This document shows, in pieces, positions 14,608-20,138 of a DNA stretch of 21,600 nt. Below the pieces are notes generated by a model. The model saw nothing but the letters and a program-made list of their open reading frames with translations. It searched no databases and had not been told where the DNA came from. The position numbers and the translations under genes were made by a program. Each line of letters starts with the position of its first letter. Position 1 is the first letter of the stretch. Source of the stretch: a virus; the IMG/VR virus record IMGVR_UViG_3300046804_002125, positions 1 to 21,600 of that record. One strand, 5' to 3'.

Positions 14608-15035
14608 TGCTTTATCTGCAAGTTTTCGTGATCTTTCATCACTACACCAGGTCTGGGCTTCGCCAATGTTACACCTGAGTTCCTGATTGCGGCTAGCCCA
14701 CCAACAGTTTCATCCCGAATCGGATTGAGGTTGTACTGCTTGGCTTGATCAGGCGAACCCCATTTCACACTGAATGGGTTCTCAGCCATTTGCTTTTGCT
14801 GAGCATTCAATAAAGCATGAGGTTGCGCCTCACCCTCACGGGTGGACTTGATGTCACTCATGCCGTAATCCTTGGCGAGTTCTCTTAAGGTGCTATCGGC
14901 GTGTTTGGTGCTGTCTGATTTAAGACCAACGGGTTGTAGAAACACCAGTTGCACATCCGTGCAGCCAGCAGGACAGATAGCTTCTTTGGATTCAAAGAAA
15001 CCGTGTACGGGGCATTTGTAGTCATGTAACACCAT
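14604..15035 (-). CDS. Zinc-ribbon-like protein between terminase and portal (143 aa)
   Basis: A 143-aa protein starting MVLHDYKCPVHGFFESKEAI. Cys8-x2-His11 and Cys21-x3-Cys25 form a probable zinc-binding ribbon reminiscent of FmdB-type N-terminal ribbons; the rest is a polar, probably disordered region (LLNAQQKQMAENPFSVKWGS) ending in a basic segment. The start is ambiguous: an ATG at 15041 overlaps the preceding stop but touches its AAAGG with no spacing, whereas ATG 15035 has 6 nt spacing and is preferred. Such ribbon proteins next to the portal are common in this genome type, often without a known role; head assembly or DNA contact is inferred. Confidence 0.72.
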   Translation of the reverse strand: MVLHDYKCPVHGFFESKEAICPAGCTDVQLVFLQPVGLKSDSTKHADSTLRELAKDYGMSDIKSTREGEAQPHALLNAQQKQMAENPFSVKWGSPDQAKQYNLNPIRDETVGGLAAIRNSGVTLAKPRPGVVMKDHENLQIKQ

Positions 15036-15037
15036 GA

Positions 15038-15421
15038 TCATCCTTTCATCTGTTCATCAAGCGAACGACGACGGTAGTCCTCAGCCCTGGGGCGTATACC
15101 GACATCCAACTTAAAACCCTGACCATCAAAGGTCAGTAACGTGCGCCTCACCATCGCTGGCTTAGGCGTTTCTCGATACTCCACCCAGCGCTTCAAACCA
15201 CGCTGCATGGTGCGTATTTCACCTTTCAATACCTGGGCATAGATTTTATTGACACGACGCTGTACACGCTCTGTAAGCGGCACCTTCTGGTAGATGAAGA
15301 TGTCTCGCAAGTGATAGTGATCAACACCGCATAGCTCAGCAAAGTGAGGTAGCGAAATCCCTCGGTTCTTATCAGCAAAGAACTTGGGTAACTCCTCCAT
15401 CATTTGCGCTTTCGTCAACAT
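15038..15421 (-). CDS. HTH-like protein downstream of terminase (possible small terminase)
   Basis: A 127-aa basic protein starting MLTKAQMMEELPKFFADKNR. Residues about 20-65 (GISLPHFAELCGVDHYHLRD IFIYQKVPLTERVQRRVNKI) have the pattern of a helix-turn-helix, resembling Cro/C1-type domains. The C-terminal half is rich in Arg. It follows the large terminase (TGATG overlap, no clear binding site). One option is the small terminase, which binds DNA ahead of packaging; in other phages this gene usually precedes the large subunit, so I mark it as possible only. Another is a late regulator. The choice of ATG 15421 over GTG 15424 is uncertain. Confidence 0.65.
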   Translation of the reverse strand: MLTKAQMMEELPKFFADKNRGISLPHFAELCGVDHYHLRDIFIYQKVPLTERVQRRVNKIYAQVLKGEIRTMQRGLKRWVEYRETPKPAMVRRTLLTFDGQGFKLDVGIRPRAEDYRRRSLDEQMKG

Positions 15422-17172
15422 CACACACCAATCGCTTTCAGGTAATTGTTGATGGACTTTTGCATCACAGGCTCATCGCGCATGACTTCTTGCTCTTCAC
15501 GCTTTGATCGCGTCACCCGCAAGGCCATCAATCTTGGCATGACTTGCTCAGCAAAGGCAACGGTCGCCAAGGCTGTGGCAATCACACGATCATCTTTGTT
15601 TCTGCCATGCGCTGAAATACCACCCATATCTCGAATCACAGACTTCATCTCTTCGAGCAGCTCCATTGAACGTACGGTCAACATCTGGCGTTCAAAGTAG
15701 TCCTTAAAGTAATTCATCATCCTTTCTTTGGATGAATGGGTGGTTAAGTAACCTAATGAGTTTGATAAACCACCGAGTGAATCATTGCGCCGCCAAAGGT
15801 AGTGCGACATGTGAGCCAGCACATCCATTAAACCTCTTGCCTTGTTAGCATCATAGGTCTGTGCTTGACGCTTTAAGTTCTTGATCTCGTTTAAAACGGC
15901 TTGACCTGGCCCATTGACTTCAAGGTTCAGTGTCGAGTTCTTGTAAGCACCAGCCAAGTAGCAAATCACCCAGGCAAACTGGTAAGTGTTGAGTTCATTG
16001 GTTGCAAACTCAGCCACTTGCTCCATACCGTCTGCATAAGCACGATAAACCTGAATACAGAAGCGATCAGCCCAGTCTGAAGAACCATAAGCAGGGTCAG
16101 CACCAATGACGTAAAACGCATTGTCAATGGGTTCTTCCCAGATTTTAAGTGTGGCTAGTTTCTCTGTGCTTTTAATCAGTGTGGTGTCTTCAAAGAACTG
16201 GCCCAGTGAGAAACGATAGTAGTCTGGTAGATGTTCTTTACAGGCTCTTGCAGCGTCTGTGCAACGAGAGTGTGAGAAGAAACTCGTACCCGTCATGACA
16301 AAGGCATAGTCTTCAGTCGGTGGAAACTCTTGATACATCAAGGCTTCATCTTTTAAGCCTTCAAACATCTTCCAGCGCCACCAGGCCATTTGTCTTGAAT
16401 TGATCTCGATGCCATAGAGCTTCTTAATATCTTTTGTCCATTCCTTTTCTTCGGGGTTGAGCTTCCCATCCCAGTAAACCCGATACTCCTTGCTTTCAGG
16501 TTCAAGCATGTAGAGTTCATTGCGCCACCATCCGCAAAAGATTGCTCTCTGGGTTCTCGCTCGCTTAGCGACCGTCCACATGTCATGCCACATATTGAAC
16601 CCGCGAGCCGTACTCTCAAACAGATAAAGCCGGTTAGGGTTCTTTTCAGCTAAAGATGCCAGCAAGGAAGCTAAGCCTTCTTCATCACCCCAACTCGAAG
16701 TCTCTGTGCCATGCAGGTAAGTAATCCCTTTGCCTCGACCTAGCGACCCCTTGGCTCGCAATCCTGCTACTTGATAGAACAGCCTTGACCTATTCTTCAA
16801 AACCATCTGATTGCGGTTATGCGTCACCAGTGGAATCTTGTACTCCGGTGGCAATCCATCCATGTACATCGCTAAAGTCGTACGAAACTGATCTCGGTTC
16901 TCTTCCGTATCCGTTGTTAGCGTTCCCTGAAACCCAGGATGTTTGAAATGCCAGTAAAGATCAAGTGCAAGTGAGATCGTCGTAATCCCTAACTGCCTAC
17001 CCTTTAACACTACAAAGAAATGCACATCCTCGTTTAAGCCTTTAGCCACTTCCTCCATTACATACTTCTGGCTGCCCAGCAAACGATTCCCAAGCCTTTG
17101 AATCCCTAACTCCTTGGTTTCTACTTTGAGTTCCTTGCAAAACTTGTAGAAATGGTTCAAGTCAAAGTTCAT
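15421..17172 (-). CDS. Terminase large subunit
   Basis: A 583-aa DNA-packaging motor. N-terminal ATPase: Walker A-like KGRQLGIT (57-64, the K/R-x-R-Q-x-G-x-T form used by terminases), probable Walker B ITYLHGTE (150-157) and a coupling motif YLFESTARGFN (183-193). C-terminal RNase-H-like nuclease: VIGADPAYGSSDWADR with Asp359, LEVNGPG with Glu418, and KDDRVIATAL with Asp527/528 as metal ligands. Length is typical for TerL. AGGAAC precedes ATG 17172 by 3 nt. The gene overlaps the stop of the 52-aa gene by ATGA. It cuts concatemeric phage DNA and drives it into the procapsid through the portal. The packaging strategy (cos, pac or direct repeats) cannot be told from the sequence alone. Confidence 0.95.
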   Translation of the reverse strand: MNFDLNHFYKFCKELKVETKELGIQRLGNRLLGSQKYVMEEVAKGLNEDVHFFVVLKGRQLGITTISLALDLYWHFKHPGFQGTLTTDTEENRDQFRTTLAMYMDGLPPEYKIPLVTHNRNQMVLKNRSRLFYQVAGLRAKGSLGRGKGITYLHGTETSSWGDEEGLASLLASLAEKNPNRLYLFESTARGFNMWHDMWTVAKRARTQRAIFCGWWRNELYMLEPESKEYRVYWDGKLNPEEKEWTKDIKKLYGIEINSRQMAWWRWKMFEGLKDEALMYQEFPPTEDYAFVMTGTSFFSHSRCTDAARACKEHLPDYYRFSLGQFFEDTTLIKSTEKLATLKIWEEPIDNAFYVIGADPAYGSSDWADRFCIQVYRAYADGMEQVAEFATNELNTYQFAWVICYLAGAYKNSTLNLEVNGPGQAVLNEIKNLKRQAQTYDANKARGLMDVLAHMSHYLWRRNDSLGGLSNSLGYLTTHSSKERMMNYFKDYFERQMLTVRSMELLEEMKSVIRDMGGISAHGRNKDDRVIATALATVAFAEQVMPRLMALRVTRSKREEQEVMRDEPVMQKSINNYLKAIGV

Positions 17173-17327
17173 GTTGTTCCTGGTTCATATTCGTACTTCA
17201 TACAAGGCTTGGTTGCAATCAGCCCATCTCGGATGCAAATGAGAATCACCTCTTTGCCATCCTCATGTTCTTTTAACCCAATCTCTTGACTCCACCGGCA
17301 TGTCTCGCATGAGGGCTTCCAGTCCAT
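17169..17327 (-). CDS. 52-aa Cys-rich mini-protein overlapping two genes
   Basis: Frame from ATG 17327 to TGA 17169, starting MDWKPSCETCRWSQEIGLKE and ending ...KPCMKYEYEPGTT. AAAGGAG lies 5 nt before the ATG, the best site in this area. It contains C-x2-C near the start and two further Cys (ICIRDG and KPCMKY), a possible four-Cys zinc site. The first 65 nt overlap the end of the 72-aa gene in another frame, and its stop overlaps the terminase start by ATGA. Both overlapping genes have good starts, so both seem real. It is too short for usual gene calls. Function is unknown. Confidence 0.65.
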   Translation of the reverse strand: MDWKPSCETCRWSQEIGLKEHEDGKEVILICIRDGLIATKPCMKYEYEPGTT

Positions 17328-17481
17328 AGCTCTCCTTTAACCATAACACCGTCTTCTCTTCATCAGCCGTCAAAGAACGCTTCTTTCTCTGTTCCTGATA
17401 CCACTTCATCGCCTTATACGGATAGGTTTTATCACCCTCCGTATACCGCTTTATCCAGGCAACCTGAAACTCATGGGTCAT
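17263..17481 (-). CDS. 72-aa basic protein
   Basis: A 72-aa protein starting MTHEFQVAWIKRYTEGDKTY, rich in Lys, Arg and Trp, with a helical middle (KWYQEQRKKRSLTADEEKTV). It starts at ATG 17481, overlapping the stop of the 70-aa gene (ATGA), with GGAGGG 5 nt upstream. Its 3' end overlaps the 52-aa gene by 65 nt in another frame. It is one of three small genes ahead of the terminase. No family is recognised. A packaging accessory or an early/middle regulator are both possible; function unknown. Confidence 0.7.
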   Translation of the reverse strand: MTHEFQVAWIKRYTEGDKTYPYKAMKWYQEQRKKRSLTADEEKTVLWLKESYGLEALMRDMPVESRDWVKRT

Positions 17482-17690
17482 TCAACCCTCCAAACCCTAA
17501 CCCCGTTGTCAATCTTCCTTGCCGTGAACTTCCTACCCGTCCTCTTCCACTCTCGATAACTCGCATTACATACCTTACTTAGTATCTCTCCCTCAATGTA
17601 GAAACTATCACCTACTTCCATTAAATGATAGGGATACTTTCCTTCCTTCTGCTTCTTAGGAATCTCTTTACCCTTCTCTAATGCAATCAT
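17478..17690 (-). CDS. Conserved-looking 70-aa phage protein (first gene of the late arm)
   Basis: A 70-aa protein starting MIALEKGKEIPKKQKEGKYP, then YHLMEVGDSFYIEG and RTGRKFTARKIDNGVRVWRV. The pattern P-x-x-x-M-E-V-G-D-S-F (N-terminal half) and R-K-F-x-x-R-K-x-x-x-G-x-R-V-W-R-V (C-terminus) is a recurrent small phage protein of unknown role, probably a compact beta unit with a basic surface, compatible with nucleic acid binding. I chose ATG 17690 because AAGGAG lies 10 nt upstream; an in-frame extension to 17795 lacks a good site and runs into the control region. It is the most promoter-proximal gene of the minus-strand arm. Confidence 0.72.
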   Translation of the reverse strand: MIALEKGKEIPKKQKEGKYPYHLMEVGDSFYIEGEILSKVCNASYREWKRTGRKFTARKIDNGVRVWRVE

Positions 17691-17771
17691 CTCGGTACAT
17701 CTCCTTATTGTCGATGTACCTATCATACAACCTAAGAACCTAAATGCGTTTTGGGAAATCAATTTTTCCTT

Positions 17772-17785
17772 GGGGCGGGGAGGGG
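17772..17785 (+). other. G-tract with three G4 runs
   Basis: GGGGCGGGGAGGGG, three runs of four G separated by single bases, in the control region, with its C-rich partner on the other strand. Several two-tier G-quadruplex foldings would be possible. It sits about 80 nt ahead of the late-arm start. It may be a structural or protein site; no role is established. Confidence 0.5.
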
Positions 17786-17972
17786 AGTAGTGCACCTAAA
17801 ACCAAGACCCCCGTCCCATTCAACCAACCAATCAGCTAGCTAACTGCATCTGATGTCTGCCCAAGTTGCTACCCGATCAACCCTGAGCACATGCCTACTC
17901 ATGCACTGCGCAGGGGAAAGGTAACCCGCCCTTGTACCAAGTAACCCCAATAGATAAAACCTATCGCGCGGG

Positions 17973-18000
17973 AGAATCTAAAAGAATCTATCAATCTATC
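17973..18000. repeat. Phased AGAATCTA repeats
   Basis: AGAATCTA at 17973-17980 and 17983-17990 are exactly one helical turn (10 bp) apart; AATCTA recurs at 17993-17998, and a full AGAATCTA lies further on at 18094-18101. Such phased short repeats are typical of iteron-like or operator sites. Confidence 0.6.
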
Positions 18001-18066
18001 CCCAAGCCTACCAAATAACCAACCTAACCCTTTACCTATACAAATACATCTCCCTATCTTTATATA

Positions 18067-18092
18067 TATAGGTTCCTAGGAACATAGGTTCC
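18067..18092. promoter_or_regulatory. Operator-like palindrome with TAGGTTCC repeats
   Basis: GTTCCTAGGAAC (18072-18083) is a perfect 12-bp palindrome. It lies between two direct copies of ATAGGTTCC (18068-18076 and 18084-18092), 16 bp apart, right after an alternating TATATATA run. The first copy shares its end with the palindrome. This has the form of a regulator binding site upstream of the early genes. Not tied to any known repressor. Confidence 0.5.
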
Positions 18093-18123
18093 AAGAATCT
18101 AGAGTAGTGGGTTGTAGCGTTTC

Positions 18124-18153
18124 GTATGCGTTACATACCAAAGTATTACATAC
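18124..18153. promoter_or_regulatory. Inverted GTATG/CATAC and direct TTACATAC repeats
   Basis: GTATG (18124-18128) and CATAC (18134-18138) form a 5-bp inverted repeat with a 5-bp spacer. TTACATAC occurs at 18131-18138 and again at 18146-18153, 15 bp apart. It is placed 60-90 bp ahead of the ArdC-like start, where promoter or operator elements are expected. Function inferred only from place and pattern. Confidence 0.4.
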
Positions 18154-18173
18154 ATAGCATTGCATAGTCTTAA

Positions 18174-18210
18174 GATTATCTTCGATGTTCAAACCTACTT
18201 GGAGATAATC
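18174..18210 (+). promoter_or_regulatory. Hairpin covering the ribosome binding site of the ArdC-like gene
   Basis: GATTATCTTCGA (18174-18185) can pair with TTGGAGATAATC (18199-18210): 12 pairs in a row, two of them G-U, with a 13-nt loop. The 3' arm contains GGAG (18201-18204), the only Shine-Dalgarno for the ATG at 18214, so the folded mRNA would hide it. The loop contains one AACCTA copy. It may be a translational control element for the first early gene. Pairing is seen; regulation is inference. Confidence 0.6.
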
Positions 18211-18213
18211 AAA

Positions 18214-19065
18214 ATGGATATTGCTCAAACAATCACTGACCGCATCATTGCTGAATTAGAGCAAGGCACTGCGCCTTGGGTTAAACCGTGGAGCGAAGAC
18301 TGCGAGTCATACAATCCGGTCTCTGGTACGGTCTATCGTGGCATGAATCAGTTATGGCTCAGCATGATGGGCATGGGCCGGTCTAATGCTTGGCTCACGT
18401 TCAAACAAGCTATCGATGCAGGCCTGAGCGTTAAGAAAGGCTCGAAAGGCGTTCCGATCATCTTTTGGAAGCAATTATCTATCAGTAAGAAAGATGATCT
18501 AGGCAATGATGTAAACGCCACTATTCCAATGCTCAAGCATTACTTTGTATTCAATGCTGATGACATCGAAGGCGCAACATTCAGCAAAGGCTCAGGCAAG
18601 CTGCAAGGTTCTATCGATTCTAGAGTGCAGGCAGTAGTCGATAGGCTTGCCCTTACTGGCGGCGTTCAAAAGGCTAGCGGAGCGTTCTATCAGGCAAGCA
18701 AGGATTGTATTGGTATGCCTGAACTAAGCAGCTTTAGATCACTTGCTGACTATCACGCTACTTTGCTGCATGAGTGCGTACACGCTACCGGAGCGAAAAC
18801 AAGGCTTGATCGTCAGCTGATGAACCGTTTCGGCAGCGAAGCATATGCCTTTGAAGAACTAATCGCTGAACTAGGCGCTGCCATGCTTTGCATGAAAACT
18901 GGCGTAGATGGGCAGCTGCAACATGCAAGCTATATCGAGTCATGGCTCAAGGTCTTAAAGCAAGATAAAAACGCAATCATTAAGGCTGCAAGCAAGGCTC
19001 AGGCAGCAATGGATTACTTGATTGATACCAAAGCAGCGGAAGAACAAATGCCATTGGCAGCATGA
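18214..19065 (+). CDS. ardC: ArdC-like antirestriction protein
   Basis: A 283-aa protein with both parts of the ArdC family. The N-terminal domain (residues 1-120: TITDRIIAELEQGTAPWVKP W, NPVSGTVYRGMNQLWLS, AWLTFKQAIDAG, KGSKGVPIIFWK) matches the ArdC N-terminal single-stranded DNA-binding domain (DUF1738 type). The C-terminal domain has the zincin motif HECVH (186-190) followed by ATGAKTRLDR, and AFEELIAELGAAML (212-225) with the third-ligand Glu region of ArdC metallopeptidase-like domains. ArdC proteins bind single-stranded DNA and protect incoming DNA from restriction. First gene of the early arm, as expected for a protein needed on DNA entry. ATG 18214 is preferred over TTG 18160 because GGAG lies 9 nt upstream; that GGAG can be masked by a hairpin. 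Confident on family. Confidence 0.9.
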   Translation: MDIAQTITDRIIAELEQGTAPWVKPWSEDCESYNPVSGTVYRGMNQLWLSMMGMGRSNAWLTFKQAIDAGLSVKKGSKGVPIIFWKQLSISKKDDLGNDVNATIPMLKHYFVFNADDIEGATFSKGSGKLQGSIDSRVQAVVDRLALTGGVQKASGAFYQASKDCIGMPELSSFRSLADYHATLLHECVHATGAKTRLDRQLMNRFGSEAYAFEELIAELGAAMLCMKTGVDGQLQHASYIESWLKVLKQDKNAIIKAASKAQAAMDYLIDTKAAEEQMPLAA

Positions 19066-19070
19066 TGCAA

Positions 19071-19128
19071 CTTATAAGCCATTGGTAACAGTGGCTTATG
19101 GGGTGCACCAAGCACCATTAACCAATGG
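19071..19128 (+). promoter_or_regulatory. Alternative hairpins in the leader of the 63-aa gene
   Basis: ATAAGCCA (19074-19081) can pair with TGGCTTAT (19092-19099), extendable to 11 pairs with two G-U pairs. CCATTGGT (19079-19086) can pair with ACCAATGG (19121-19128), enclosing a small hairpin GGTGC/GCACC (19102-19116). The first and second stems share 19079-19081 and so exclude each other, and the second stem takes up the GG of the GGAG site (19127-19130) of the next gene. It also resembles a post-ardC processing or attenuation element. No strong T-run follows, so it is not a clear terminator. Pairings are seen; switching is inferred. Confidence 0.5.
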
Positions 19129-19138
19129 AGAAAACATC

Positions 19139-19330
19139 ATGGAAGTTAAAAAGCAAAGGCTCACAAAGGAGCAAAAGGCTGCAGTGCAGCATTATGAGTA
19201 TTGCCTAAGGCAAGAGGATCGATACCTTGGCAGCGTTTTCGCAAACGCTCACGGTCAGCGCCTAATTGAAGAAAAAACAAGGCAAGCCTATGAAAACGCT
19301 AAACGCTTAGGCGTTGCACATCTTTGCTAA
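19139..19330 (+). CDS. 63-aa charged helical protein
   Basis: A 63-aa protein starting MEVKKQRLTKEQKAAVQHYE, mostly helical and charged (ENAKRLGVAHLC at the end), with two Cys. ATG 19139 is preceded by GGAG with 8 nt spacing; an upstream frame start at 19022 overlaps ArdC and has no site. It is the second gene of the early arm. No family is recognised. A small helical regulator or host-interaction protein is possible. Confidence 0.7.
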   Translation: MEVKKQRLTKEQKAAVQHYEYCLRQEDRYLGSVFANAHGQRLIEEKTRQAYENAKRLGVAHLC

Positions 19331-19342
19331 GGGATAAACATC

Positions 19343-19516
19343 ATGCAACCAATAACAGATAGCCAATTGCTAGCAATAGCCCCCGATGGCTCGCCTTTAC
19401 GCTCATGGACTGAAGGCGATAAAACCTTTCGGGAGATATATACCTACATCAAAGCACAGTCAGGCATTACTTACGGTGTCATTAACGTGATCGAGACAAC
19501 AACATGCAAAGCCTAA
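19343..19516 (+). CDS. 57-aa protein (short)
   Basis: ATG 19343 to TAA 19516, starting MQPITDSQLLAIAPDGSPLR and containing TYIKAQSGITYGVINVIETT. AAGGGA lies about 8 nt upstream and the leader (AAACATCATG) matches that of the previous gene. The composition is that of a folded alpha/beta mini-protein; one Cys at the end. It spans a gap that would otherwise be empty. Function is unknown. Confidence 0.68.
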   Translation: MQPITDSQLLAIAPDGSPLRSWTEGDKTFREIYTYIKAQSGITYGVINVIETTTCKA

Positions 19517-19581
19517 TCGATTGGCTAATCGCTATCCTTTTTGGGATTGCTCTTGCCTGCGCAATCTTTTTTAACCTTTGA
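19504..19581 (+). CDS. Possible 25-aa single-pass membrane peptide
   Basis: ATG 19504 to TGA 19581 encodes MQSLIDWLIAILFGIALACA IFFNL. Residues 4-25 are hydrophobic with one Asp and Gly, long enough to cross the inner membrane once. It overlaps the end of the 57-aa gene by 13 nt in another frame, and its TGA overlaps the GAGGGG ribosome binding site of the next gene, so all three are tightly packed. The upstream site is weak (CGAG). If real, it may insert in the host membrane (small toxic or exclusion peptide); if not, it is a leader that tunes the next gene. Confidence 0.45.
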   Translation: MQSLIDWLIAILFGIALACAIFFNL

Positions 19582-19592
19582 GGGGAAACATT

Positions 19593-19862
19593 ATGAGCAC
19601 TACATACAGACTTTGCATGAAATTAGCTAACGTCCATCAACCTTGGTTTACCAATCCAAAAGAACAAAACCAATTGCAACCTTGGCGAGTCAAACAACGC
19701 GAAAGGCTTGCCGACTCATTGTTCCAATCAACCTGGCGAGCAGATCGCGGTGCTAACTGGCAAGCGCATCAAGCTGACGTCATGCTAACTGCTAACTTGG
19801 CTTCGCTCATTCGCCAAGATATGACGCCAGCAGCAGCACTTGAATACCTAGGCATGATCTAA
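19593..19862 (+). CDS. 89-aa Trp-rich protein of unknown function
   Basis: An 89-aa protein starting MSTTYRLCMKLANVHQPWFT, containing four Trp and many Gln/Arg (LQPWRVKQRERLADSLFQST) and a helical C-terminus (LIRQDMTPAAALEYLGMI). ATG 19593 follows AGGGGAAACATT with good spacing; a longer frame from 19578 starts in the binding site. It has no recognised domain. It closes the first block of early genes; a hairpin with T-run follows. Confidence 0.7.
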   Translation: MSTTYRLCMKLANVHQPWFTNPKEQNQLQPWRVKQRERLADSLFQSTWRADRGANWQAHQADVMLTANLASLIRQDMTPAAALEYLGMI

Positions 19863-19874
19863 CCCGCTAGCAAT

Positions 19875-19912
19875 GCCCTTAGAAGCCCTTAAAAGGGCTT
19901 TTGGGGCGTTTT
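19875..19912 (+). terminator. Candidate rho-independent terminator
   Basis: AAGCCCTT (19883-19890) and AAGGGCTT (19893-19900) form an 8-bp stem with a 2-nt gap (effectively a shorter stem with a larger loop), flanked by an outer GCCC/GGGC pairing (19875-19878 with 19904-19907), followed by GTTTTC. The T-run is short and interrupted by GGGGCG, so strength is doubtful. It lies between the 89-aa and 66-aa genes and could partly separate early expression. Confidence 0.45.
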
Positions 19913-19937
19913 CTCTACCTAATTGGAGTCAACCTAC

Positions 19938-20138
19938 ATGGAAGAACGTAAACCGCCTACATGGCTCGATCTTATCGACCATCAAATCCAGCCCGATAAA
20001 TGGTTCCGACCGGTCGATCAAGTCTGGCGTGAACATGGTTGGAAGCCACCTTCGACCGAGTGCCTGGAGACTATGCGTAAGCACAAAGCATTTAGAACCT
20101 GGTCGCATTACTCACCCTCGCGGGAGTCCCAATCGTGA
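19938..20138 (+). CDS. 66-aa Trp/His-rich protein
   Basis: A 66-aa protein starting MEERKPPTWLDLIDHQIQPD, with five Trp and a basic C-terminal half (ETMRKHKAFRTWSHYSPSRE). ATG 19938 has GGAG about 10 nt upstream (GGAGTCAACCTAC, which again contains AACCTA). The end overlaps the next gene by GTGA. Another frame over the same bases begins inside the terminator and lacks a site, so it was not used. Unknown function. Confidence 0.65.
   Translation: MEERKPPTWLDLIDHQIQPDKWFRPVDQVWREHGWKPPSTECLETMRKHKAFRTWSHYSPSRESQS

Larger units (their letters stand above)
17691..18213. promoter_or_regulatory. Divergent control region between late and early arms
   Basis: A 523-bp stretch without any credible gene on either strand, between the minus-strand late arm and the plus-strand early arm. 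It holds seven copies of AACCTA or its complement TAGGTT, four copies of AATCTA, two of TTACATAC, a palindrome and a hairpin, listed separately. Best minus-strand signal: TATGAT (17722-17727), five of six bases of a -10 box, placed about 32-37 nt ahead of the ATG of the 70-aa gene, but without a clear -35. On the plus strand no convincing promoter with both boxes is found; TTTACC (18031) plus TATCTT (18055) is a weak option. It probably carries promoters and operators for both arms and possibly the replication origin; this is inference. Confidence 0.7.

Noticed and set aside
17796-18060. Small frames within the control region
   Set aside because: All are short (the longest checked is 17 codons), without binding sites, in sequence dominated by repeats.
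18160-18213. TTG-initiated N-terminal extension of the ArdC-like protein
   Set aside because: Family members begin near the ATG 18214 position, and the extension has no binding site.
20007-20016. CGACCGGTCG palindrome
   Set aside because: Inside the 66-aa coding region and only 10 bp; expected by chance in a window of this size.
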